Shown: positions 1-11,110 of the stretch, one piece after another
How positions within the stretch are numbered: the stretch's first letter is position 1
How the letters are laid out: the number at the start of each line of letters is the position of its first letter
Assembly (NCBI GenBank): GCA_009760855.2
Contig: WPIO01000249.1
Coordinates: forward strand, 64,001-128,000
Direction: 5' to 3'
Length of the DNA: 64,000 bases
From: Cristatella mucedo
Taxonomy: Eukaryota; Bryozoa; Phylactolaemata; Cristatellidae
The notes under the pieces: generated by a model
Seen by the model: only the letters and a program-made list of their open reading frames with translations
The model's database searches: none
Told to the model about the DNA's origin: nothing
Made by a program: the position numbers and the translations under genes

Positions 1-1189
1 TGTGGCCCCAATGGCATATCTTGACACTTGTCTTTGTAATTCTGCAATTAGCCAGCTTCTCCTTCTTTCATATCCCACGATCAATCATAGCTGGTGGTAG
101 AATCATCATTATTGAATGTCCATCCTTCAATTTCAAGCCGCTTTCAGAACCCTTGTTAGCACTCACTAATATCTCTGCTTTTTACTTTATTCAACAGCAA
201 GCTGCCACTAGTGTCAGTGGTACATAGCTATGCAGTTACAAAGTTGTTCTGTTTCTCTGACTTCATTTTAATGTATTACAGACAAAATCAGTTTCTTTAA
301 TATGTGTGATTTCAACGTTTATTTTGATAACTTATCTGATGACATGAGGGTTAAATTTCGTGCACTTGCTGGCTAATTTTGTCCTGGAGCTTATTGTGCA
401 TGACCAAATTTTAATCATGGGTCTCACAGTTGAAAACCTTTCTCCGAAAACGTTTTGCCGTCATCATCTAACATTACCTGACTCTGCTCATCTGATCGCA
501 TTAGATTCCATTCAGCTTACAGTGTGTGCTCTCTTCTGCACCCGAAGTCATTCGTGAATTGTAAAACCTTGGCATAAATCCAGTCACTTGGCATCGACGC
601 TGTCCTTTCAAGAATGTCTGCTTCGCCTCAGCTCCTTTTTCCCCCTTCTGACCTGTCATAGTGGGTAGATCTCAGCATCAGGACACTAGCTGACATATAT
701 CACGAGGTTGCTTGCTTAGCTCACTGCGAGCCCTCGCCCGGACGACTCGCGGTTAAGCACAGAAATTAAACTGGCTAGGTCTACTAAGTGCAAGTTTGAA
801 CAACATACAACAGATTATGAGTGACTGTCTATCGACTGCCACACCAGAATTCCTGCAGATTGCACAGGTCGATCCAATAAAGCGCCAGTCTAGCTTCTAT
901 AGAAACATAGCCGAATTCAAAGGGCACAATCAGAAAATGGAGATTTCTGTGATTGAACGTCTCCTCAATCGCTCTTATGCTCTTTCCTACACTAAATTAT
1001 TGATTCTCTAGCTTCTTTCTTCGGCAAGATAGACAAAATCGGACGATCGATCTCAAAGGAAGCATTTTTCAATCTTTACTCCATCCATTTATAACCATCC
1101 CACTAGAATCTCTTCCCTCAATTCCATAAATATCTAATACCTCAATATCTACATTCAATGAGGTCGTGAGTAACCTTATCCAGAGGTTC

Positions 1190-1262
1190 ATATAGAATAA
1201 TAATATGAAAATAATGCATTCGACATAAGGCCCTCAGAGAACTCAACGTCTTTCTAGGCACT
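1190..1262 (-). mobile_element. LINE-A 3' hairpin tail fragment
   Basis: On the minus strand this is a short LINE-A 3' end: an AGTGCCTAGAAAGA...TTGAGTTCTCTGAGGG hairpin followed by an ATT-rich run. It sits directly downstream of the SINE-1 at 1264-1441. The same arrangement recurs at 6685-6757 and near 61290-61365. Confidence 0.7.
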
Positions 1263-1263
1263 T

Positions 1264-1441
1264 TAAATAATAAATATTAGCCGATTTAGCAGCCTCTTTT
1301 TATACAACGACAGAAGAGCTTTTACGGCTATCACCACAGCTTGCAGTGGCAACAAAGTATTGCCCACTACAGGATTCGAACCCACGACCTCAGAACCGAG
1401 ACCTTGAAAGCTGACCATGTGAAGCTTGACCGTGTGCCTCC
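1264..1441 (-). mobile_element. SINE-1, tRNA-derived
   Basis: Read on the minus strand it has an A-box-like start (GGCACACGGTCAAG), a B box GGTTCGAATCC, the SINE-1 body with the GCCACTGCAAGC and GTGATAGCCGTAAA segments, and a TTTATTATT end. The B box is a match to the Pol III promoter consensus. Mirror copies are at 6506-6684 and 61117-61290. Confidence 0.8.
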
Positions 1442-1975
1442 TCGGTTAAAAGAGTTCGATTGCTGCTTAGTAATAAATGGATGCAGAACAAACTTCATAG
1501 GCAGACCCACAATGCCCCCCCCCCCCAGATATTGGCTCCTTCATAGCAACCTAAACACGTGCACCAGGGACAGCCTGCTCTTGCCTGCCGGTTCTCTATG
1601 GACGAATAATTAGCTCTTTCATTCAATTTTCATTAGAGACCGTTGACAACAGAAGTGTTTTCCCTCCGGTGCTAAACTGTGTAGCTCACTTTCACAATTC
1701 TTAGGTAACGCCATCTACTTGGCTGCTGCCGCCTTTGGCTCAGCCTTTACATTCGTCTAGAGCTGTTACTTACTTGCTATTCGCTAACTAGACTGCTCTC
1801 CAGACTCAGCTATGTTTCTTAGTTTCTCTTTGTAGCCGGAGATGAAGTCTCTTGGCTACCGATCGCCTGCCAAAATTCGATCAGGATTTCAATTAGCTAC
1901 ACTGCACATTTCTAAGTAGTATCTACATAGTCTTTGTCGCTTTGCGGAGTTACAGACGGAGGTGCGTTTTTTTTT
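1435..1975 (+). mobile_element. LINE-B 3' fragment, decayed
   Basis: The plus strand aligns with the C-terminal coding part and 3' end of LINE-B seen more intact at 53100-53645. The shared order is: region before 'LLKELGW', GGACGAATAATT.., GCTAAACTGTGTAGCTCAC.. (the WNSLP region), then GAGTTACAGACGGAGG near 1950. Frames are broken. It is repeated inverted at 5975-6515 and at 60610-61115. Confidence 0.65.
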
Positions 1976-2019
1976 TTGCGATATTCTTGTTAATCCACTC
2001 AGCCCTCGAGCATTTCGAA

Positions 2020-2510
2020 TTCTCTACACACCCTTGCTGCATGTATTGTTGACATCCTACAATGTATGGCAGCGAACATGCTCCAAATAATTGACGAGGC
2101 AACAAAGTTACTTATTTTGGTCAAACTAAGTGTACTTTGGAAATTTTAAATCTAAACTTTCAATATCACCTCTGAGTGCGTATGTACTGCAGAATCTGCA
2201 CGAAATCTAGGTTTACTGTGTCCAACATGATCATTTTTTTCAACTATCATATCAGCCGAGCAGTCAAATTGCCTATTTCAGGCACATTACTGCAATAAAT
2301 TCGCCCTTGCTTACACACGAATAGAGCATCTAAATTTGCCGAAGCATTTTTGACATCTTGTCCCGATTAGTGCAACTAATACTAATTGTTTGCTGGTCTA
2401 CGGGCCAATTCAATCGGGCACTTGCAGTCGGTCTAAAACTCGGCACCTAGGTTTGTCTGCAATAAACTTCGCACATATCATATCGCAGCGATTCTCACCC
2501 ACCAGCACTG
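2020..2510 (+). mobile_element. LINE-A reverse-transcriptase remnant
   Basis: The plus strand is a heavily decayed piece of the LINE-A reverse transcriptase downstream of the YADD motif. It resembles the segment encoding 'CIDDIRTWMAAN' in better copies. The same piece on the minus strand at 60419-60622 still reads LHTLAACIADIPQCMAANML. The inverted copy here is at 5440-5930. Confidence 0.55.
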
Positions 2511-2619
2511 GCTGCCGGCGAAGCAGCCCAGAGACCTAAAATTCGTGGCGTTCACTTTTGGGTCCTTCATTCTTTGGCTTCAGCATACCTACCAGATATA
2601 ATCTGTCAGCAGGTTATTT

Positions 2620-3000
2620 ATGGTGCCACCCGTTCCAGGGTTTGGGAGCGTTCGAACTAAGTGCACGGTCTCCAAAGGATTTGAGGTTAATACGAGGTAT
2701 AAATAAGCATTTTTATTCTTAAAAGCGAGTGGTACGATGCTTGGCCTGGTGAGGTAGTAGATCTGATATATAGGTTGGGGCCAAAGAATGAAGGGACCTT
2801 ACATTTTGTGAAAATACTTTGAAGTCAATCCATTGCCTGACTGTTAGCCAGTGCTGGTCGGCGCGAAGTGGCTTGATTCGGCAACTGTGACACTCACTGC
2901 AGAGAAGCCTAGGTGTAGAGTTTTGCACCAGCTGTAAGCGACTGATTGAATGGGTAGGCCAGCAAGCAGAGTGACAGAAGTAAAAAACGGGAGGCTTAGC
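2620..3000 (-). mobile_element. LINE-A C-terminal fragment
   Basis: The minus strand at 2719-2928 reads a 69-codon open frame with HWLTVRQWIDFKV, LAPTYISDLLPHQAKHRTTRF and other marks of the LINE-A C-terminal domain. It is 5'-truncated and lacks the 3' hairpin. The identical peptide is encoded at 5022-5231 on the plus strand, and a near copy lies at 59376-59585. Confidence 0.75.
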
Positions 3001-3240
3001 AAATTATACTGGCAAATTTTACTAATATTAAATACAATTCATACCCATCATAAGAATTAAAAAGAGTGCTCGAGAAATGTATACCCGGGCCTAATCAAGC
3101 GTTTTTCCAGGATTTAGAAAATTTTGAAAGTCATTACTACGGAAACGAAAACGTGACGTGTGAATATCGGGAGTCTTCTTATAAAAGAAAATTGGCTTGC
3201 ATTATAGTTCCATTTTTATAATATTAACTTATTTCCAAAC

Positions 3241-4710
3241 CGTTTTGACTAGTAATTCATGAATAAAGTCTATATAAATTAGTGCCGAGTTTCAATCATT
3301 TGCCTTTTTTCTTATGCAATTTCAACCACATAAAACGATTTAGCTTTTTTTTGGCTTGATTATAAGAGTTTTTTTTCAAGTTGAGCACAGTCTTGGTCAG
3401 GAAGAAAAGGTAGGTTCTGAAAAAGAAAACATTTGTTACGCTTTTGTATCCATAAGAAAGTCTCAAATAGGACTTACTACATGCTTTATTTACAGAATCT
3501 GTAAATGGAACGGAAAGAGGTTCGGTTATCTGATGGTGGTATTGAAATGTGCTATTTTAAAATAATTCTTAAGTAAGTGGCAGCATCCACAGTGTGAGCA
3601 TGCATAAGCACATGAAGGACGAATCACGGGGACCCACTAAAGGCTGTCCTAAATAGGTGTGTTTTAAGTTCTTTTTAAATGTCGTCCAGTCAGGGGATGT
3701 TCTGTTGCAAGTCGGGAGGGAGTTCCAGGATTTGGGAGCATACAAACTAGATGCACGGTCCCCAAAGGATTTGAGGTTTGTACGAGGTATTGGTAGACCG
3801 TTGGATTCCGAAAAGCGGGTGGTACGATGCGTTGCCTGGTGGGGGAGTAGATCTGAGAGATAGGCTGGAGCCAAAGAATGAAATGACCTGAAAGTGAGAG
3901 ATGGAACCTCGAAGTCAATCCGTTGCTTGACTTGTAGCTAGTGCAGGTCGGCGAGAAGTGATGTGATGTGGCATCTGCGACGCTCACCTCAGACAAGCCT
4001 AGCTGCAGAATTATCCACTAGCTGTAATCGCCTGATCGAGCATGCTGGTAGGCCAGTAAGCAGTGAGTTGCTGAAGTCGAGACCGGATGTCACGATAGCC
4101 TGGCCCAACTTAGCAAGCCTGACAGGGATCATAAAATCTCGACGTCTGGTCAGGTTGTTTAATGTCTCTTTTAGTACCTAACGGGACTTTTGGCACAATA
4201 CAGTTTTTTAAGGCCTCAAAATTCCGTCGCTGTCCAACAGACGTCTCGAAGCAGAGATATGAACTTTTTCTCTCAAAGTGAGCGATCTTTGTTAATGCGA
4301 TTTTTGGCTTAGGGCGGCATGCATTCACTGGTTGGTACTGACTCTACAAGTCTCTTTTTGGGATAACGAGCTTATAAATACCCAAAATCCCTCACTTATT
4401 AGCATGGACTAGCACCGTTTAAAGTGCTGTAATTGTGGCATGGTTCAATCTGGAAGTGAAACCTGCTTCACTGAGCTTTCATAGTTTATGGCTAGTATCG
4501 CTTTGTACTTGCTCATCATTCTTGGATATCTTCTTAAGCTAATCCTATAGATTGTAGCTCTAATTTTCAAAATTCAATAGGAAAGATTGCTATCTTGATC
4601 GACGTGTTCGAGTAACATACTTAGACATATAAACTAGTTTTTATCTGAATAACCTTCTTGATGAGCACAACTTCAGGATTAAGAAGGCTTCCTGGCTGAA
4701 CTTCTGTGAA
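3241..4710. other. Spacer between the inverted arms
   Basis: This 1.47 kb is not palindromic. It is nevertheless collinear, in inverted orientation, with 57240-59040: 3241-3565 matches 58715-59040 and 4190-4710 matches 57240-57720. At 4710/4711 the sequence switches from '..CTTCTGTGAA' (homologous to 57240) to 'GTTTGGAAATAAG' (start of the right arm). That is the fold-back breakpoint. Outside the LINE-A piece (3566-4092) I recognise no gene here. Confidence 0.8.
3566..4092 (-). mobile_element. LINE-A C-terminal fragment without 3' tail
   Basis: Two overlapping minus-strand frames (3569-3874 and 3664-3996) together encode LINE-A C-terminal motifs: APAYLSDLLPHQA, TRFSESNGLPIPRTNLKSFG, APKSWNSLPT and TFKKNLKHTYLG. 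A frameshift separates them. The fragment ends at 3566 without the hairpin and ATT tail, which are retained by the corresponding insertion at 57735-58202. The missing part therefore reflects a later deletion. Confidence 0.75.
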
Positions 4711-4949
4711 GTTTGGAAATAAGTTAATATTATAAAAATGGAACTATAATGCAAGCCAATTTTCTTTTATAAGAAGACTCCCGATATTCACACGTCACGT
4801 TTTCGTTTCCGTAGTAATGACTTTCAAAATTTTCTAAATCCTGGAAAAACGCTTGATTAGGCCCGGGTATACATTTCTCGAGCACTCTTTTTAATTCTTA
4901 TGATGGGTATGAATTGTATTTAATATTAGTAAAATTTGCCAGTATAATT

Positions 4950-5330
4950 TGCTAAGCCTCCCGTTTTTACTTCTGTCACTCTGCTTGCTGGCCTACCCAT
5001 TCAATCAGTCGCTTACAGCTGGTGCAAAACTCTACACCTAGGCTTCTCTGCAGTGAGTGTCACAGTTGCCGAATCAAGCCACTTCGCGCCGACCAGCACT
5101 GGCTAACAGTCAGGCAATGGATTGACTTCAAAGTATTTTCACAAAATGTAAGGTCCCTTCATTCTTTGGCCCCAACCTATATATCAGATCTACTACCTCA
5201 CCAGGCCAAGCATCGTACCACTCGCTTTTAAGAATAAAAATGCTTATTTATACCTCGTATTAACCTCAAATCCTTTGGAGACCGTGCACTTAGTTCGAAC
5301 GCTCCCAAACCCTGGAACGGGTGGCACCAT
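4950..5330 (+). mobile_element. LINE-A C-terminal fragment
   Basis: Mirror image of the element at 2620-3000. The plus frame at 5022-5231 encodes the same 69-residue LINE-A C-terminal segment ending HQAKHRTTRF. It is truncated at both ends. At 59637-59940 the third copy keeps about 240 bases between this piece and the following minus-strand LINE-A remnant that this arm has lost. Confidence 0.75.
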
Positions 5331-5439
5331 AAATAACCTGCTGACAGATTATATCTGGTAGGTATGCTGAAGCCAAAGAATGAAGGACCCAAAAGTGAAC
5401 GCCACGAATTTTAGGTCTCTGGGCTGCTTCGCCGGCAGC

Positions 5440-5930
5440 CAGTGCTGGTGGGTGAGAATCGCTGCGATATGATATGTGCGAAGTTTATTGCAGACAAACC
5501 TAGGTGCCGAGTTTTAGACCGACTGCAAGTGCCCGATTGAATTGGCCCGTAGACCAGCAAACAATTAGTATTAGTTGCACTAATCGGGACAAGATGTCAA
5601 AAATGCTTCGGCAAATTTAGATGCTCTATTCGTGTGTAAGCAAGGGCGAATTTATTGCAGTAATGTGCCTGAAATAGGCAATTTGACTGCTCGGCTGATA
5701 TGATAGTTGAAAAAAATGATCATGTTGGACACAGTAAACCTAGATTTCGTGCAGATTCTGCAGTACATACGCACTCAGAGGTGATATTGAAAGTTTAGAT
5801 TTAAAATTTCCAAAGTACACTTAGTTTGACCAAAATAAGTAACTTTGTTGCCTCGTCAATTATTTGGAGCATGTTCGCTGCCATACATTGTAGGATGTCA
5901 ACAATACATGCAGCAAGGGTGTGTAGAGAA
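5440..5930 (-). mobile_element. LINE-A reverse-transcriptase remnant
   Basis: Mirror copy of 2020-2510. The minus strand shows scrambled remains of the LINE-A reverse transcriptase after the YADD region. No usable frame remains. Confidence 0.55.
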
Positions 5931-5974
5931 TTCGAAATGCTCGAGGGCTGAGTGGATTAACAAGAATATCGCAA

Positions 5975-6515
5975 AAAAACGCACCTCCGTCTGTAACTCC
6001 GCAAAGCGACAAAGACTATGTAGATACTACTTAGAAATGTGCAGTGTAGCTAATTGAAATCCTGATCGAATTTTGGCAGGCGATCGGTAGCCAAGAGACT
6101 TCATCTCCGGCTACAAAGAGAAACTAAGAAACATAGCTGAGTCTGGAGAGCAGTCTAGTTAGCGAATAGCAAGTAAGTAACAGCTCTAGACGAATGTAAA
6201 GGCTGAGCCAAAGGCGGCAGCAGCCAAGTAGATGGCGTTACCTAAGAATTGTGAAAGTGAGCTACACAGTTTAGCACCGGAGGGAAAACACTTCTGTTGT
6301 CAACGGTCTCTAATGAAAATTGAATGAAAGAGCTAATTATTCGTCCATAGAGAACCGGCAGGCAAGAGCAGGCTGTCCCTGGTGCACGTGTTTAGGTTGC
6401 TATGAAGGAGCCAATATCTGGGGGGGGGGGGGCATTGTGGGTCTGCCTATGAAGTTTGTTCTGCATCCATTTATTACTAAGCAGCAATCGAACTCTTTTA
6501 ACCGAGGAGGCACAC
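5975..6515 (-). mobile_element. LINE-B 3' fragment, decayed
   Basis: Mirror copy of 1435-1975, read on the minus strand. It ends at the LINE-B 3' signature (CCTCCGTCTGTAACTC on the plus strand near 5985) and starts next to the SINE-1 at 6506. A 13-base G run at 6420-6432 lies inside. Confidence 0.65.
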
Positions 6516-6684
6516 GGTCAAGCTTCACATGGTCAGCTTTCAAGGTCTCGGTTCTGAGGTCGTGGGTTCGAATCCTGTAGTGGGCAATACTTTGTTGCCA
6601 CTGCAAGCTGTGGTGATAGCCGTAAAAGCTCTTCTGTCGTTGTATAAAAAGAGGCTGCTAAATCGGCTAATATTTATTATTTAA
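6506..6684 (+). mobile_element. SINE-1, tRNA-derived
   Basis: The plus strand has an A-box-like GGCACACGGTCAAG, a B box GGTTCGAATCC at about 6566-6576, the SINE-1 body, then GCTAATATTTATTATTT. The B box matches the Pol III internal promoter consensus. It is followed directly by a LINE-A hairpin tail (6685-6757). Confidence 0.8.
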
Positions 6685-6757
6685 AGTGCCTAGAAAGACG
6701 TTGAGTTCTCTGAGGGCCTTATGTCGAATGCATTATTTTCATATTATTATTCTATAT
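6685..6757 (+). mobile_element. LINE-A 3' hairpin tail fragment
   Basis: AAAGTGCCTAGAAAGACG..TTGAGTTCTCTGAGGG followed by ATTATT-rich sequence. This is a LINE-A 3' tail with no coding part attached, abutting SINE-1. Confidence 0.7.
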
Positions 6758-8406
6758 GAACCTCTGGATAAGGTTACTCACGACCTCATTGAATGTAGAT
6801 ATTGAGGTATTAGATATTTATGGAATTGAGGGAAGAGATTCTAGTGGGATGGTTATAAATGGATGGAGTAAAGATTGAAAAATGCTTCCTTTGAGATCGA
6901 TCGTCCGATTTTGTCTATCTTGCCGAAGAAAGAAGCTAGAGAATCAATAATTTAGTGTAGGAAAGAGCATAAGAGCGATTGAGGAGACGTTCAATCACAG
7001 AAATCTCCATTTTCTGATTGTGCCCTTTGAATTCGGCTATGTTTCTATAGAAGCTAGACTGGCGCTTTATTGGATCGACCTGTGCAATCTGCAGGAATTC
7101 TGGTGTGGCAGTCGATAGACAGTCACTCATAATCTGTTGTATGTTGTTCAAACTTGCACTTAGTAGACCTAGCCAGTTTAATTTCTGTGCTTAACCGCGA
7201 GTCGTCCGGGCGAGGGCTCGCAGTGAGCTAAGCAAGCAACCTCGTGATATATGTCAGCTAGTGTCCTGATGCTGAGATCTACCCACTATGACAGGTCAGA
7301 AGGGGGAAAAAGGAGCTGAGGCGAAGCAGACATTCTTGAAAGGACAGCGTCGATGCCAAGTGACTGGATTTATGCCAAGGTTTTACAATTCACGAATGAC
7401 TTCGGGTGCAGAAGAGAGCACACACTGTAAGCTGAATGGAATCTAATGCGATCAGATGAGCAGAGTCAGGTAATGTTAGATGATGACGGCAAAACGTTTT
7501 CGGAGAAAGGTTTTCAACTGTGAGACCCATGATTAAAATTTGGTCATGCACAATAAGCTCCAGGACAAAATTAGCCAGCAAGTGCACGAAATTTAACCCT
7601 CATGTAATCAGATAAGTTATCAAAATAAACGTTGAAATCACACATATTAAAGAAACTGATTTTGTCTGTAATACATTAAAATGAAGTCAGAGAAACAGAA
7701 CAACTTTGTAACTGCATAGCTATGTACCACTGACACTAGTGGCAGCTTGCTGTTGAATAAAGTAAAAAAGCAGAGATATTAGTGAGTGCTAACAAGGGTT
7801 CTGAAAGCGGCTTGAAATTGAAGGATGGACATTCAATAATGATGATTCTACCACCAGCTATGATTGATCGTGGGATATGAAAGAAGGAGAAGCTGGCTAA
7901 TTGCAGAATTACAAAGACAAGTGTCAAGATATGCCATTGGGGCCACATAGCTTGCCTGATAAACACCAAGTGAGAGTGATGAAATGCAGTGCTTTCGGGA
8001 AATCACACAGGGCAGCAGGAAAACATGCTGCGACTAGCATGGTGGAGTTGGTTCCGGCCTAGCTAGGCTAGACTGCAGTGGCTACTGCAGGTCGGCTATC
8101 TTTTGTCGATTATCTATTTAGTTCCCGAAGCAACAGCAAGCACATCTAGGAATGAGTTTTCACGAAAATAACGCCAGAATAATAGGCGAACACGATCGCA
8201 CCTAACAGGCAGAGTAATAACATTAGTGAACTTAAAAGCCGAGGGTGGCTTAATCAATATCGCATTGGAACTCAGGTAGAAGCAGTAAGCGTTTAGATGT
8301 CCACAGCCATTTAATTTCTTATGCACTACGGTAAAAATTATGCAGATATATTTTTTTCAAAAAGATCTTAGCTATTCCTAAGGCGGACGAGAGATCAGAG
8401 ATATAG

Positions 8407-8571
<165 letters not shown>

Positions 8572-8684
8572 GTGCGTGAAGTCCTTCCAGGAATATTTTA
8601 ATCGCCAGCCGCAGCGAGCACAGAAAGTTCTCGATCTTCATAAGAAAGACGGTCTTTGATTAGACTCTCCCACAATCAGATGAA

Positions 8685-8835
8685 CATGTTTCAATTCTTT
8701 GGCACAGTGCTTAAGGTGCTCGCCCTGACAAAGCTTTGCCGAGGTCGTGGGCTCGAGCCATGTGGCATATGTGAAGCACATGAGTAGAGATGATTTTCTC
8801 TTGGGTGCTAGGGCTCTATACAGGTTACCTATATT
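8685..8835 (+). mobile_element. SINE-2, tRNA-Leu-like head with LINE-A tail
   Basis: The head reads TTGGCACAGTGCTTAAGGTGCTC (A-box-like), followed by GAGGTCGTGGGCTCGAGCC (B-box-like). It is followed by a degraded version of the LINE-A 3' hairpin (GTGAAGCACATGAGTAGAGA..TTTTCTCTTGGGTGCTAG). Better-preserved members at 45085-45195 and 58470-58610 confirm the structure. Confidence 0.65.
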
Positions 8836-8839
8836 TAGG

Positions 8840-9159
8840 TTTAACTCTAACAAGCAAATCTATGCTCTAAGCGTCCAAAGCAAAATATATTGATTATTTA
8901 ATTGGGCTTTATACTTAATAGCCTTCCATAATCCTTATAAGCTAATCAACCTGGTGGTTATAGAGTTTAGTGATTGGGCGAGATATTTGCTTATTTATGC
9001 CTGCATACTGGCTAGGGATAAGTCAATTTAAAACTCGACTTCAGAGACAAACCAATAAAAGCACATTCCAAATGAACGTAAGAAAATGGAAAACTTTAAA
9101 AACATTCACCTTCTTTCGTAAAAATTGGTTTTACTTGACCTAGAGAGTAAGTATAGAAA
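8840..9159. other. Non-coding stretch; its end is shared with 19240-19330
   Basis: No gene recognised. From about 9060 the sequence is the reverse complement of 19240-19330 (shared ...GCACATTCCAAATGAACGTAAG), so the duplication with 17310-19330 extends slightly beyond the LINE-A element itself. Confidence 0.6.
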
Positions 9160-10285
9160 GTATGAGAGCAGGCAACGCTTCTAGTGCCTAACGACCTTCA
9201 TGGGAATGCAGATGTCAGTCGGGTCTCTTTGCTGGTTTTGCTCGATCTTTTGGCAGCTTTTGGTGCTATCGATCCCGAGTCATTCTCCAGCGCCTCTCAT
9301 CTCGCCAGAGCATCATAGCTCAGCTCTGCGAAGGTTCAGATCATATCTCAGTATTGAGGTGAACAGAAAAAGGTAATCCGAGGAAACAATGACGTATGGG
9401 GCACCTCAAGGCTCTATGTCTGGTTAGGTTTCTTTCTCAGCGTATATTCTCCCTCTTGCGTATGTGGTTTTGGGCACAAACTAGGCTGGCACTTCTATGC
9501 GGATGACACTCGGCTATACCTTTGCTTTGGTCCCTCGCAGCCCTTCAGCATGTCATATTCTGTCAACTTCCTTGTTGCTTGTATTCATAAAATCCGCTCA
9601 TGGATGCCAGCAACCTTCCTTAAATGGAGTGATGATAACACCTACGTAACAGTTATGGGCAAACCGAGTGTGATTCCGATATTAGTGGAATTAACACTTC
9701 AAATTGGCTCTGCTAGCGTAGCTTATAATGAATCGGAACGAAACATAGATGTAATGTTTCAAATTGCATTTTCCTTAGACGACCACGTTAGCTCCAACGT
9801 CAACTTTGATTACTTTCAACTACATAAAATTGCTAAAACTCATTCTTGTTAAGACAAAGATATTACGTCTACACTGGTCCGTGAATTTCTGACATCCTGT
9901 CTTTACTTCTGTAAGTCACTGCTTGTGTGGACCTATCAGCCTTTGCGATCAAACGCTTATAGCTGGTGCATCACCTAGCAGCCACGCCAATCTGTCGCTG
10001 GCGTCGCAGTTGCCACATCCCTTTATGTCTTTCCGACCTGCACTGGCTCTATGTCAAGCAGCGACTTCAAGATTCTGTCACTCCCTTTTTGGTCCATTCG
10101 TTCTTTTGCTCCAGCCTACGCATGCGATCTATTCTTCCACCAGGCTAAGCATCGTACCACCTGTTTTTCTGAATCGAATTTCTTACCTACACCTTATGCG
10201 AACCTCGAATCCTTTGGAGACTGTGCCTTCAGTTCGCACGCTTCCAAAGCCCAGAAATCACTTCTACCTGGCGTAAGAGCTATCC
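9160..10285 (+). mobile_element. LINE-A copy, 5'- and 3'-truncated, frames broken
   Basis: Reverse-transcriptase motifs occur in order on the plus strand: an AFGAIDPE block (~9260), a degraded YADD as FYADDTRLYLCFG (~9495-9530), then a 100-codon open frame (9550-9852) matching the post-YADD region. C-terminal fragments follow in overlapping frames (9923-10276 and 10051-10329). Stop codons and frameshifts make it a dead copy. The inverted copy 17990-19235 and copies at 54835-55960 and 39590-39880 carry the same 3' break, so they are duplicates rather than separate insertions. Confidence 0.85.
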
Positions 10286-10289
10286 CTGA

Positions 10290-10695
10290 CATAATAATAG
10301 TAATAATAATAATATACTTTATAAAGTGACCTCAGAGAACTTAATCTCTCTTTAGGCGCTTAACATTAGTTGCAAAGGAAACACGATTGAATGGTCAGTG
10401 GAACATTGCTTAATAAACAACAAGAATAGCATAACTCGGGTGACATGCCCAAGGTCAGCTTGCAAGTGTAGGTATTTGCAGCATGAAAAGCGTCTGCACA
10501 CTGAAGCACATGAAGGACGAATCACATGGACCGACTAAATGCTGTAATAAATAGGTGTTTTTTTAGTTTCTTTTTCAATGTGGTCAAGTCAGGAGATGTC
10601 GTGGCGCAAGTCGGAAGTGAGTTCTAGGCCTTGAGTGGGTACGAACTAAAGGCACGGTCTCCATTGGATTTGAGGTTTGTGCAAGGTATAGGTAA
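10290..10695 (-). mobile_element. LINE-A 3' end
   Basis: The minus-strand 3' end includes the (TAA)n run at 10287-10310, the hairpin GTGACCTCAGAGAACTTAATCTC...GGCGCTT, and upstream C-terminal coding remains. It converges tail-to-tail with the plus LINE-A at 9160-10285. Confidence 0.8.
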
Positions 10696-10719
10696 TTATA
10701 AAATTATCACATTTCATAC

Positions 10720-11110
10720 GAGGACATAATAATAATAATACTCCTATTATTACATTTGGTATTGCGCCTTAGAGAACCTAATCTCTATCAAGGCACTTCA
10801 TGATAACATTTAAAAGAAGCTAAAAAACGTATACATTTATCACATCGTTTGGTGAGTAAATATAGTTCGTCCTAGCACAGTACAGCGTTTTTATGTGTGC
10901 TGGTGTTGAGCATGCTGCCAGCAATTACATTTTCATGCTGACCCTGTGCTTGTCCCTTCTAACCGTGTAATGCTTGTTGCCCTGTAAGCTGGTTGAGCAT
11001 GTCAACAACCAACTGTTCAATCACTTTTCTTTTAAAGCAATTGCAAAGTGCTTAGACAAAGATTGAGTTTTCGGACGGCGCTATGCAGTCTTTTTACTTG
11101 TATTTTTATT
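10720..11110. mobile_element. Head-to-head LINE-A 3' fragments
   Basis: The segment 10720-10796 is a minus-strand LINE-A hairpin tail (TTGCGCCTTAGAGAACCTAATCTCT). From 10797 a plus-strand LINE-A 3' segment runs to its own hairpin (AAAGTGCTTAGACAAAGATTGAG) near 11045-11100. The same pair recurs at 40318-40680 and, inverted, at 53990-54400 and 17330-17535. Confidence 0.7.

Larger units (their letters stand above)
1..3240. repeat. Left arm of a 3.2 kb inverted repeat (copy h, inverted)
   Basis: This arm is the reverse complement of 4711-7947. Matching landmarks pair with coordinate sums of 7950 near the inner end and 7947 near the outer end. The 3-base shift is explained by a T run near 1970 (11 versus 7) and a C run near 1515 (12 versus 13). 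Apart from homopolymer lengths I found only one substitution in the stretches compared. The arm is cut by the window edge and probably continues outside. It contains a LINE-B piece, a SINE-1 and LINE-A pieces. A more diverged third copy lies at 58715-62623. Confidence 0.93.
4711..7947. repeat. Right arm of the 3.2 kb inverted repeat (copy h)
   Basis: Near-exact reverse complement of 1-3240 (see that entry). Homology to the third copy continues beyond 7947, to about 8290, where the third copy is interrupted by a LINE-A insertion. This suggests that the left arm also extends past the window start. Confidence 0.93.

Noticed and set aside
3241-4710. Simple missed-adapter palindromic read
   Set aside because: Such artefacts turn around with almost no spacer, whereas here 1.47 kb of ordered, non-palindromic sequence, collinear with another copy, separates the arms. 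An assembly chimera is still not excluded.
1-7947. Foldback (FB-type) DNA transposon as the explanation of the palindrome
   Set aside because: The arms consist of nested LINE and SINE fragments, not transposon termini. There are no short terminal repeats or flanking duplications, and the third copy shows that the block exists without the palindrome.
9923-10329. Three overlapping open frames as separate genes
   Set aside because: They are frameshifted pieces of one LINE-A C-terminal domain.
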